Shown here: positions 52,305-61,300 of the stretch, in pieces | Layout: every line of letters starts with the position of its first letter | Position numbering within the stretch: the stretch's first letter is position 1 | From: Haloferula helveola | GTDB taxonomy: Bacteria; Verrucomicrobiota; Verrucomicrobiia; Verrucomicrobiales; Akkermansiaceae | Direction of reading: 5' to 3' | Length of the DNA stretch: 64,000 nt | Assembly (NCBI RefSeq): GCF_037076345.1 | Contig: NZ_AP024702.1 | Location: 4,464,001 to 4,528,000 of the forward strand | Position numbers and translations under genes: made by a program | The notes under the pieces: generated by a model | What the model was told of the DNA's origin: nothing | Seen by the model: the letters and a program-made list of their open reading frames with translations, nothing else | The model's database searches: none

Positions 52305-53987
52305 TTACGCGTGCTGGGTGGTGAAGAACACCTCCATCCGGCGGTGGAGGTCTTCGTAGAAGCGCTTCTTCATCGCGTCGAGAACCTCGATCTTCTCCGG
52401 GCCAGAGTTGGTATTGGCTTCCTGCTCCAGCTTCATCTGCTCGGCGAAGGAGCGCTCCATGGCGATCAGGGAATCGAGAAACTCACGGGCGGCCCGCGAG
52501 TGCTCGACGCCATCGACGAGCGCGTGCTCAAGGCGCTTGTTGCGGGTGACGGCGATCAGGTTTCCGTCCGCCAGCTTCTCCATGTAGCGGGCGTGGCTTT
52601 CCTTGAAGGCCTGGTGTTCCGCATCGAAGGAGATCTCATCGCGGTCGAGCAAGCGGTCGTAGGGGCCGGGCTTGGTGAAGAACTTCACGATCAGCGGGAT
52701 CGTGTCCACCAGCATGAAGAGGGCGGTGAGGATGCAGTAGGTGTAGAAGGCGAACTTGCCGCCCTCGGCACCCTGCTCGAACAGTTCATGCAGCGCCAGC
52801 GTCTGGGTGAGCACGTCGCGCCGAGGCTCGTTCTGAAGCGCCTCGATGCGGGTTCGTTCCTCGGCCGCGACCGCGGCGAGTTCCTGCTTGGCGAGTTCCT
52901 GTTCGGCGAGCAGCGAATCGATCTGCTGTTTGATGGTGTCGCGTAGCGCGTTCTGCTGGGTGACGAAAGCGGTCGCCTGGTCCTCTTCGACCTGACGCTT
53001 GAGCGCAGCGACGCGTTCCTCCTCTGCTCGGTTGGCGGCGTCGATTTCGGCCAGCCGGGTTTCGAAAGTGGCGATGGCGTTCTTCTCCGCCTCACGGATC
53101 TGGGTCTGTAGCGTTGCCTTCTCGGCACTGAGGTGCTCAAGCAAGGCGCCGATGCGCTGGGCTTCGGTCCGACGTGGCTCGAGCTGGTCGGCCTTGATCG
53201 AGCGTGCACGCGGGCCTTCGCCGACGAGCCCCGAACGTTGTCCATTGAGCTCGCGCTCGTATTCGGTCTGCCAGTAGCCGAGTTCGGTCTGCAGTTTGGC
53301 GTAGGTCGGCGACAGCTCGTCGGCCTGCTGTTGAACGACATCTAGACGCTCGGTGAACGGCTGGGTCGCCTCGGCGATGGATGCGTCGAGTTCCTGCTGC
53401 TGTTCGGCCGTCAGGCCGGGAAGGGCGTCGCTCGCATCCTCCCGATCTTGGATGATGAACCGAGCCTGGAAGGTTTCGGTCCACTTTTCCCGCTGGTCGG
53501 CCACGCTGGCGTCGAGTCGGTTGATCTCACCACGGACCGTCTCTTTGTTGGTGGCGAAGACGCTCCGGACTTCCTCGATTTCCTGTGCACGGTCTTCCTC
53601 GATGACCGAGGTGATGGTGTCGCGGAAGAGCAGCAGGACGAGCGGGTGGGCGATGGTCAGGCCCATCAGGATGGCCACGCAGAGCCGCAGGGCGAATTGC
53701 GAGAGCTTGCGCGTCCAGGAGAGGAACGGGCGGTATCCGGCGAGAAGCGCCCGGTCGATGGTGAGGATGATGAAGGCCCAAACCAATGCCACCGGGTAGA
53801 TCACCGAGGCCTTGTCAGTCAGGGTCGAGAGGGCGTAGGCGCAGGCGATGAATGCGAAGGCGCAGGGCACCAGCACGGTGGCTCCGAAGGCCACGTATTT
53901 CCGTTGTTCCCAGTTGGGGCAGAGCTCAAGCGTTTCGGTCCCGGCCCCGGAGAGCCAGAAGAAGGTTCTTTTGATCGAGCGGAGCAT
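52305..53987 (-). CDS. DUF4407 membrane protein with long coiled coil
   Basis: A 560-residue protein. Four predicted membrane helices are arranged as two near the N-terminus (AFGATVLVPCAFAFIACAYAL and VIYPVALVWAFIILTIDRALLAGY), one near residue 98-117 (LRLCVAILMGLTIAHPLVLLL) and one near 420 (YTYCILTALFMLVDTIPLIVKFF). Between the last two lies a ~280-residue charged coiled coil with many Glu, Gln, Arg and Ala residues. DRALLAGY and the FAFYTYCILTALFMLVDTIPLI segment mark the DUF4407 family. No function is known. It lies 26 bases downstream of the cation/proton antiporter gene. Confidence 0.85.
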   Translation of the reverse strand: MLRSIKRTFFWLSGAGTETLELCPNWEQRKYVAFGATVLVPCAFAFIACAYALSTLTDKASVIYPVALVWAFIILTIDRALLAGYRPFLSWTRKLSQFALRLCVAILMGLTIAHPLVLLLFRDTITSVIEEDRAQEIEEVRSVFATNKETVRGEINRLDASVADQREKWTETFQARFIIQDREDASDALPGLTAEQQQELDASIAEATQPFTERLDVVQQQADELSPTYAKLQTELGYWQTEYERELNGQRSGLVGEGPRARSIKADQLEPRRTEAQRIGALLEHLSAEKATLQTQIREAEKNAIATFETRLAEIDAANRAEEERVAALKRQVEEDQATAFVTQQNALRDTIKQQIDSLLAEQELAKQELAAVAAEERTRIEALQNEPRRDVLTQTLALHELFEQGAEGGKFAFYTYCILTALFMLVDTIPLIVKFFTKPGPYDRLLDRDEISFDAEHQAFKESHARYMEKLADGNLIAVTRNKRLEHALVDGVEHSRAAREFLDSLIAMERSFAEQMKLEQEANTNSGPEKIEVLDAMKKRFYEDLHRRMEVFFTTQHA

Positions 53988-54013
53988 GGCACCAGCGGAT
54001 ACTGTCGGGGAAT

Positions 54014-55909
54014 TTAAGCTGTTTCAGCGGTTTTTTCGGCCTCCGTCAGGAGTACGTAGAGGGTGGTTCCCGGGGTCACCCGTTCGATCTCAATCGGTGC
54101 GGGCCGGAGCCCGCGGCTTTCGTCGGCCATGAAGAGCACGTGATACGGCCGCTCGCCGTAGGTCAGCCGGAAGTCCTCGAGCGTGAAAACGTCGGTGATA
54201 TGGGACTTTTTCACCACCGCCCCGCGGGCGGCGAGCTGCTGCAACGTCCGATGGTCCGGTCCTCCGGTGAAACAGATCTGGGAGCGCACGTCGGAAGCCG
54301 CGGCGGTCTTGTGGCTCTGGTCCCGGTCGAGCGGAGCAATCTGCCAGACCCCGGCCCGTCCGAACTGGTGGATGAAGCGCTGGGTGGCGATCGAGTTGAC
54401 CTCGTCGTTCGGAGTTCCCGCAATCAGTGAGCCCAGTCCGTTGAAGTCGAGGTCCTCTTCGGCGAATTCGGACAGGATGTTCGCCCGGTGGGCCTCGAGT
54501 CCGAGCATCTTGGCCGCGGAAACATTGGCGAAATTGGTGTCGAGCAACATCACCTGGTGGCCGTCGTCCTTCAGGGCCTTGGCCGCGAGCCGGGCCCATG
54601 CATCCGCGCCGGCAAAGAGCACTCCGGTCGGGTTGGTCGATGCGAGGCCGAGTGCACGGGCCAGCGGGGCCGCGCCGAGGCCATAGACCGCCACGGTTCC
54701 GATGATGACCAGGAAGATCAACGCCGAGATCTCGGCGGACTGGCTGGCGATGGTCGCGGCTTGGTCGCCGAAGTGCTCTCCGCTGTTTGCCGCGACTTCG
54801 AACTCGAGGGCGAAGATCGATGCGACGGCGGCAGCCACGATTCCGCGGGGCGCGAGAAAGGCGAGGAAGACGCGTTCTTTCATCGTCGTCTGCACCGATC
54901 TGAACAATGACCCGAAGACCGAGAGCGGCCGACCGATCAGGATCAGGAAGCCGAGCAGCGCGAGTCCCTTGCCCAAGGTCCCGGTCAGGTCATCGACCGA
55001 GATCCGGCCGGACAGCACGATGAACAGCGACGAGATGATCAGGGTCCGCAGGTTCTCCTTGAACTCCAGAATGTGCTTCACCGACACGCTCCGCTGGTTG
55101 GCCAGGGCGATGCCGAGAACGGTGACGGTGACGAGGCCGGCTTCCTTCTCGAACATGTTCGATCCGGTGAACGCGACCGCTACGACCGCCAGCAGGAAGA
55201 CCGGCTGGAGGTAGTCGGGGATCAGGTGCTTGCGCAGCAGGATCTCGACAACCTTGCCGAGGACGAAGCCGCCGACCACCCCGACCAGGAGCATCTTGCC
55301 GATCGCGATGCCCGTTTGCAGCCACGCTGTGTCGGCATCCGATGCGAGGGCGCCCTTGAAAACCAGCACCGCGAGGACCGCACCGATCGGGTCGACCACG
55401 ATGCCTTCCCACTTGAAGATCGACGCCATCTTGCGGGTCGGATTGACGTGCCGCAGCAGCGGCGCGATGACCGTCGGTCCGGTCACCGTGAGAATGGCGC
55501 CGCTCAGCGCCGCGAGCCGGAAGTCGTAGCCGAGAGCCTTCCACATGAAGACCGCGGTCAGGGCGAAGGAAATCACCACAGCCACGGTGCACAGACGAAG
55601 CACCGGTAATCCTGATTCCCGCAATTCGCGGAACTTCAGGGTCAGGCCGCCTTCGAAAAGAATGATGGCCACGAAAAGTCCGACCGCTGAAAGCAATGGA
55701 TTGGAGTGGGCATCGCCGGGAGCGAGGAAATCGTCGATTTTGACCCCGGTCCACTGGCCGAGGGCGAAACCGAAGGCGAGCAGCAGAAGAATGGACGGCA
55801 GCTTGAACCTCCATGCCAGCCATTGGGCGGCGACCCCGACTGCAAGAATGAGCGTCAGGTAGAGCAGGGGCGACATGCCGGACGAGGCGGCGGCGAGAAT
55901 TTCGGGCAT
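54014..55909 (-). CDS. Cation:proton antiporter (CPA1/NhaP-like) with Rossmann regulatory tail
   Basis: A 631-residue membrane protein. Residues ~10-415 contain about 12-13 hydrophobic spans of a Na+/H+ antiporter: LLAFGFALGQWTG, AIILFEGGLTLKFRELR, GAILTVTGPTVIAPLLRHVNP and the ion-binding-like region KWEGIVVDPIGAVLAVLVFKG. Residues ~430-630 form a cytoplasmic nucleotide-binding tail (GVLFAGADAWARLAAKALKDDGHQVMLLDTNFANVSAAKML), similar to RCK/TrkA-N domains, which may gate transport. It would exchange Na+ or K+ for protons. The DUF4407 gene follows it. The start of 55909 precedes a 149-base intergenic region and the next gene is divergent. Confidence 0.9.
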   Translation of the reverse strand: MPEILAAASSGMSPLLYLTLILAVGVAAQWLAWRFKLPSILLLLAFGFALGQWTGVKIDDFLAPGDAHSNPLLSAVGLFVAIILFEGGLTLKFRELRESGLPVLRLCTVAVVISFALTAVFMWKALGYDFRLAALSGAILTVTGPTVIAPLLRHVNPTRKMASIFKWEGIVVDPIGAVLAVLVFKGALASDADTAWLQTGIAIGKMLLVGVVGGFVLGKVVEILLRKHLIPDYLQPVFLLAVVAVAFTGSNMFEKEAGLVTVTVLGIALANQRSVSVKHILEFKENLRTLIISSLFIVLSGRISVDDLTGTLGKGLALLGFLILIGRPLSVFGSLFRSVQTTMKERVFLAFLAPRGIVAAAVASIFALEFEVAANSGEHFGDQAATIASQSAEISALIFLVIIGTVAVYGLGAAPLARALGLASTNPTGVLFAGADAWARLAAKALKDDGHQVMLLDTNFANVSAAKMLGLEAHRANILSEFAEEDLDFNGLGSLIAGTPNDEVNSIATQRFIHQFGRAGVWQIAPLDRDQSHKTAAASDVRSQICFTGGPDHRTLQQLAARGAVVKKSHITDVFTLEDFRLTYGERPYHVLFMADESRGLRPAPIEIERVTPGTTLYVLLTEAEKTAETA

Positions 55910-56058
55910 CCGGCGCTATGTCAGCGGATCCCATGCCGGGCGGCGACTGCAAAAATCCCGCATATTTGGAGGTCGTGCCGGCCCCGAAACCCCCGTGATT
56001 GCGGGGATACGCGATGACGGAGTTCATCAAACCTCATAATAAGGATATCTAAAGTGTC

Positions 56059-56781
56059 ATGTCTTCCTCACAACCATTCGTCACCCAGTCCGATCGCATC
56101 AAAGCCCTGTGCGATGAAGCCATGCGCAAGCCGGAAATCACGGTCACCGAGAAAACCCTCGCGACCCGGTCCGAGCTTCCGCTCAGTAAGGAAACTTCCC
56201 GTCTGAAGGTGGCCGCAATGCAGCAGGCGGTGGAAGCCGCGGCTGCCGATCCGACGCCTGAAAAGCCGGCTCAAGAAGTTCCGAAGATCGCTCAGCCAGC
56301 CCATACGGAGACCGACAAGGAACTCTCGTCGATGCTTGAGGAGCGTGAGACGAATCTGAACCGTCGCAAGAAGCGTGCCTCGGTCGTTGCCAATGTGGCT
56401 CTGTTGCTGCTGGTCGTCACCCCCGTCACAGTGGTTGCCGTGACTCCGAGCCTCCGCGCGAAGTTCGAGAAAGTCGTGTTCCACCTCAAGGAGAGCAAGA
56501 ACGACTTCAATACAATCGCGAATACGAAGGGCACCTTCGACGAGGCGCTTGAGAACGTGGCAGTGCATGGCGATCATATCAACGCCGCGACCGAGGCCCT
56601 TGGCGTCGACCCCAACAGTGTGGGTGCCGACGAGGATCTCGGAATGACCGCCGAACTCACCCAACTGATGGGAGAAGAGGCTGAAGGCTTCCAAGCACGT
56701 CGCGGCAAACTCGAGAATCTCGGCACGATCACCCGCAAGGTCACCGGCATCGCTGACGAGGGTGCCCAACCGACCCAATGA
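56059..56781 (+). CDS. Membrane protein of unknown function
   Basis: A 240-residue protein that I do not recognise. Residues 1-100 are soluble and rich in Ala, Glu and Lys, with no obvious fold. A basic patch (NRRKKRASV) leads into one membrane helix (VANVALLLLVVTPVTVVAVTP, ~110-130). The C-terminal 105 residues are a hydrophilic, helix-prone domain on the far side, with DDFNTIANTKGTFDEALENVAVHGDHINAATEALG-like periodicity. An AAGGA ribosome site lies 13 bases before the ATG. It is divergent from the antiporter gene and precedes the dNTPase gene on the same strand, separated by a hairpin. Confidence 0.7.
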   Translation: MSSSQPFVTQSDRIKALCDEAMRKPEITVTEKTLATRSELPLSKETSRLKVAAMQQAVEAAAADPTPEKPAQEVPKIAQPAHTETDKELSSMLEERETNLNRRKKRASVVANVALLLLVVTPVTVVAVTPSLRAKFEKVVFHLKESKNDFNTIANTKGTFDEALENVAVHGDHINAATEALGVDPNSVGADEDLGMTAELTQLMGEEAEGFQARRGKLENLGTITRKVTGIADEGAQPTQ

Positions 56782-56806
56782 TTGATTTCTGAGCTGGATT
56801 TCCTTT

Positions 56807-56828
56807 GCCCGCCGGGACACCGGCGGGC
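56807..56828 (+). terminator. Perfect 9-base hairpin between the unknown gene and the dNTPase gene
   Basis: GCCCGCCGG-GACA-CCGGCGGGC, with a 4-base loop. It begins 25 bases past the stop of the unknown membrane protein and ends 12 bases before the dNTPase ATG. There is no T tract, so it is a possible terminator, or a structure limiting ribosome access to the next start. Confidence 0.5.
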
Positions 56829-56840
56829 TAAGGACGGTCC

Positions 56841-58130
56841 ATGCCGAACCGTTTTTACGGAGCCTTCGATACCGAGCGGCCCTCGGGCCGGGCCGACGAG
56901 GGCGACTTCCGGACGCCGTTCCAGATCGATCGCGACCGGGTGCTTCACACGCCTTCTTTCCGGCGTCTCCAGAGCAAGACCCAGGTTTTCTGGAGCGGGG
57001 AGTATGATTTCTATCGCACGCGGCTGACCCACTCGCTGGAGGTCGCGCAGATCGGACGTTCGATCTGCCACTGGCTGCGTGCCCAAGGGGATCCGCTCGA
57101 CGACGGTTTTTTCATCGATCCGGATCTGGTCGAAGCGGCCTGCCTTTCCCATGACTTGGGTCACCCACCTTTCGGACACGCCGGGGAGCGGACGCTCAAC
57201 CACCTGATGGCGGGGTGGGGAGGCTTCGAGGGCAATGCGCAGACCCTGCGATTGCTGACGAGGCGGATCTTCTCGGCCAAGCGGACTGGGATGGATCCCA
57301 CTCGTGCCTTTGCCGACGCGGTGCTCAAATACAAGTCACTGTGGAGCGAGCGGAAGTATGTCGAGAAGGAGGTTCCGGAGAATCACTTCCTCTATGATTT
57401 CCAGCAGGGCGAGCTCGACTGGGCCCTCGGCGGTCACGATTTCCCGGCCGAGTTGCCCCCGGGGGACGAGCGGGATTCCTTCAAGTCGATCGAGTGCCAG
57501 ATCATGGACTGGGCCGACGATACCGCCTACTCGCTGAATGACCTTTCCGACAGCGTCCGGGCCGGATTTTTGACGATCGAGCGAATCGAGCGATGGGCGG
57601 AAAAGCGGGGGCACTCGTGTGCCGATGGCAGTCCTTTGGGCGAGCTGATGTCAGCGATCCGCCGCCGTGGGGTGGATCCGTTTGTCGGCAAACGCATCGG
57701 TCGTTACATCCGGGCGGCATCACTCGCCGGCGATTCCAACTTCCTTAGCGGCTCCACCAACCGCTACCGGTTCAAGCTCGAAGTCGACGAGGCGGTGCGG
57801 GCCGAGTCCAAGCTGTTCAAGGCACTTGCGTTCGAGGTCGTTTTCCTTTCTCCCCAACTGAAGCAACTCGAGCACAAAGGCAGCCACTTACTTCGGGGTC
57901 TCTGGGAGGTGCTTGAGAAGCGCTACGTTCGCGGAGAGCCGATCGACGGCCAGAAATTCCAACTCCTACCCGAAGATGCGGCCGACGAATTGCAAAATGC
58001 AGGGAGCGAGTGGGATCGGGCCCGGCTGGTCTGCGACTTTCTGGCAGGAATGACCGACGGCTACGCGGCCCGGATGTACAAACGCCTCTTTACCCCGGAT
58101 TTCGGGTCGATCGGTGATCTGGTTGGCTGA
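56841..58130 (+). CDS. dgt: Deoxyguanosinetriphosphate triphosphohydrolase-like protein
   Basis: A 429-residue HD-domain enzyme that removes triphosphate from dNTPs to give deoxynucleosides, helping control the dNTP pool. The metal ligands are present: His64 (RLTHSLEVAQ), the His104-Asp105 pair (CLSHDLGHPPFGHAGE) and a later Asp in IMDWADDTAYSLNDLSD. RTPFQIDRDRVLHTPSFRRLQSKTQVF at residues 25-51 is diagnostic of the Dgt family. Length is slightly below E. coli Dgt (505) and matches the shorter group found in many phyla. No nearby gene suggests a phage-defence island. Confidence 0.92.
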   Translation: MPNRFYGAFDTERPSGRADEGDFRTPFQIDRDRVLHTPSFRRLQSKTQVFWSGEYDFYRTRLTHSLEVAQIGRSICHWLRAQGDPLDDGFFIDPDLVEAACLSHDLGHPPFGHAGERTLNHLMAGWGGFEGNAQTLRLLTRRIFSAKRTGMDPTRAFADAVLKYKSLWSERKYVEKEVPENHFLYDFQQGELDWALGGHDFPAELPPGDERDSFKSIECQIMDWADDTAYSLNDLSDSVRAGFLTIERIERWAEKRGHSCADGSPLGELMSAIRRRGVDPFVGKRIGRYIRAASLAGDSNFLSGSTNRYRFKLEVDEAVRAESKLFKALAFEVVFLSPQLKQLEHKGSHLLRGLWEVLEKRYVRGEPIDGQKFQLLPEDAADELQNAGSEWDRARLVCDFLAGMTDGYAARMYKRLFTPDFGSIGDLVG

Positions 58131-58306
58131 CTTGCCTGATCGCATTCTGTTCGTCTAACAGTGTTGCCGCTTCCCTGGCTTCTCGTGCTGAGGGCTTCGT
58201 GTCGCATGGCTCGTTAGATGTTACCGGAACGTTTCGCGCAGATCTTGCTTTCTGCTTGCCTTCGAAATGGGAGAGAACCCCCAATTAGGATCGAACGTCC
58301 GGAATC

Positions 58307-61300
58307 ATGAAGGGTCTGATCTCACTCCACCGCGCTGCATTCGTCTTCGTTTATCTCGGACTCGCCAGCGCGCTGTCGGCGACCATTACCGGGCAGTTCG
58401 TGGGCATCGTTCCGGGAGTCAAATACACGGCCCCGGACCCGGCGTTCACTGTTATCGACTCGGACGAGGCGAATCCCGGAGCCGACTATTTCCGCCATCA
58501 GCTCCCGGCAGTGGCCCGGGTGCTATTCAGCCACTCCGGAGTTACCAACGACTCCTACGACTACCGGGTGAGGTATCGGTTGGTGGATGCCAGTGGCACG
58601 ATCATCAGCCTCAAGGATCCGTTGACCGGCAAGAAAGTCACCGAATTGCTGTCGCCGGTCATCACGCTCAACATGGGTCCGCTGACGATCGATCAGACCC
58701 GTGACTTCGCGATCCTCGCGGACCCGATCGCCACGCTCCTCCCGCAAGAGCGCTACCGGGTCGAGTGCGAACTCGAGGTGGATGCCGGCAGTGGTTGGGG
58801 TGCCTTTCCACAGGACGCGCGCAACTCATCACTGCTCCCGGCCTTTCATTTTACCAATCTCACAAGTGGCGATCCCGAGTTGAACACGCGGGTTGCGATC
58901 AAGTCGACCGCATGGACCCGGACCTATCTGATCGGCACCGATCCGTCGAAAGACACCTTCACCGCCGAGGTGAAGGTCTTGCTGGGGCGCTACGACGACT
59001 ACGACGACCCTTCTACGGCGTCCTCGACGACCGTGGTCGCGGATTTCGACCTGTTCGAGGCAGGCGGCGCGGAGATCCCGCTCCAGAACAACGGACAGGT
59101 GTCGGCCCGAATCGCGCAGGCAAACCATGGCGACAACGGCGTCAGGCCGATTCCCGACCTGATTCCCGAGCATGACATCACCGCCAATCTCGTGCCGACC
59201 GTGCAACTGGCGTCGCGTGCCCAGACCTACGAATTGCGGGTGACCGTCAGGCACCTGGAGATCCCGAAGATCACCTTCGTCGATGATGATACGGACAGCC
59301 TGGCCGCCGAGCGCCTGCTCCATTTCAACGGCACACTCCGTTTCGGAAGTCTCGACACCGAAATGTTTAGCGTGGCCAATGATCCGCCCGTCTCGTCACT
59401 GCAGCCCACCACGGTGCGATCGCTGATCCAGTTGGACCCGCTGGGCGGAGTCATTCCGAACCGGCCGGATCTCGGATTCGGGTCAGGCATCGTGCTGAAG
59501 GTGGATCTCGACGATGCCGGTGTCGCGACTGTCTACGGGGGCGGGGAGGAAATTGTCCGGGTTGACGGTGCCGGCCCCGTTCTTGATACGCTCGGATTCC
59601 TTGACGTCGAGTTCGGGACGCCGACCCTTTCGTCGGCCGGGCCGCAGGCAGCATCCGCGACCGTCCATTTTCCCCAAGGGCTCGGGGTGGTCAAAGATGC
59701 CTCCGCCGATGCCTACTTCGCCGAAAACCAGTGGTTGTTTTCCGCGGGAATCAGTCTCAACGACGACATAGAACTGGCTTCTCCGCTGAACGCGGTGCTA
59801 TCGGCGAACGCCCGGATGTTCGATGAAAGTCATCCGCTAATCTATGACGTTTCGGAGTTCTCCGTCGCACTGAACGGCGAGATTTCGTTCGTCGCATCGG
59901 GCAGCGAGCATGTCTCTGCCAACGCCTACAATCGGCTTGCCACGATTCCGGCTGCCGAAATGGAGGACCCGGTGGCGATGCGGGAGCGTCTGTCGAACGA
60001 CGGGTATCTCCGCTTCATCAGTTTGGACAGCGGGACGCCCGTATTGGTGAATGCCTCATTCAGTGACGGCTCGGCCCGATGCTCGGCCTCTTTCGAAACC
60101 GATCCGGGAGCGTTCAAGAGCCACTTTCCTTACGGGGCGGAGATCCGATGGTCGGATTCGGACTTCTTCCAGATCAACTACGGGATCGTCGACTACAACC
60201 GGTTGATGAATCCGGATCCGATCCAGATGAACTACGGGCTGGCTTGTCCGAACGACAAGTGTTCGGACGGCGCGGCGGCGGAAACGACGCTCACCCTGAC
60301 GCCCGTGATCGGTGAAATCCAAGGTTCCTGGTCTGGTGGCTTGACCATGGCCGGAGATGCCGGGGCAACCGAGTTGAGCTGGGGTTGGAAGGGTAACGGC
60401 ATGGGCGGGCTCACCGACTATACCCACCGTACTGACGCATTTGCGAACGGCCGTTTCTACATGCCCGGGTATCGGTTGCTTGCCGAGGAGAACCCGCTGC
60501 TTGACCTTCCGGCCTACTCGACGACCGGTGATCTGCTTTCCGCGGGCGTTCTCCTGCTGGAAGGCTACGACTACGAGTGGATCGCCGAAAGCATCGTGTA
60601 TCCGGAGACCGAGGCGTATCGGGCCGGTTACGGTGCCTACGCGGGGATCACCTATGTGGTGGAGGCGCCGATGTTCGGAGGTGCGAGCAAGATCGCCGGC
60701 AATGCTTCCGATTACGGATACAAGTTGCTGGATCAGGCGTCCAAGTACTATGCCCGTAAGAGCGGGATCAGCGGACGTCATGTCGCGATAGACGCGACCT
60801 TCGACCCGTTCATGTTGCTCTACGGCTACGGATTCGGAGTCAGCCAGTTCCAGTTGACCTTTCTTTCCAGTGAGAACGAGGACTCGTGGTTCGACGGAGA
60901 ACTAGTGATTCCGCCGCCGTTGGATTTTTCGCAGCGGTTCAAGGGGTTGCTGCTGAGTTGCACCGGGGACATCGACGGGGCGCTTTCGATCGACCCCGGC
61001 GATTTGGGGCCGAAGTCGATGCGCGACTGGAATTCGGAGTTCCAGCCGAAGGTCTACGAGTTCGTTCCGGAGCCTTCGCCACCCGCTCCGGAGTGCTACC
61101 CGCCGAGGACGCTTATTGTCGGTGGGACCACCCAGGTTGCCCACGTGCCTGGCGTGCTTGCCGGACAACTGGAGATTCTTGAGGACGGCAATCTCGGAAC
61201 GGCCGCCACCGGGCATCCCGACTATGATTCCCGACTGGGGATTCCGGCAACGATGACAATCGATGGGCCCAACGGCAAAAGCTACAGGATCAATCCGGTA

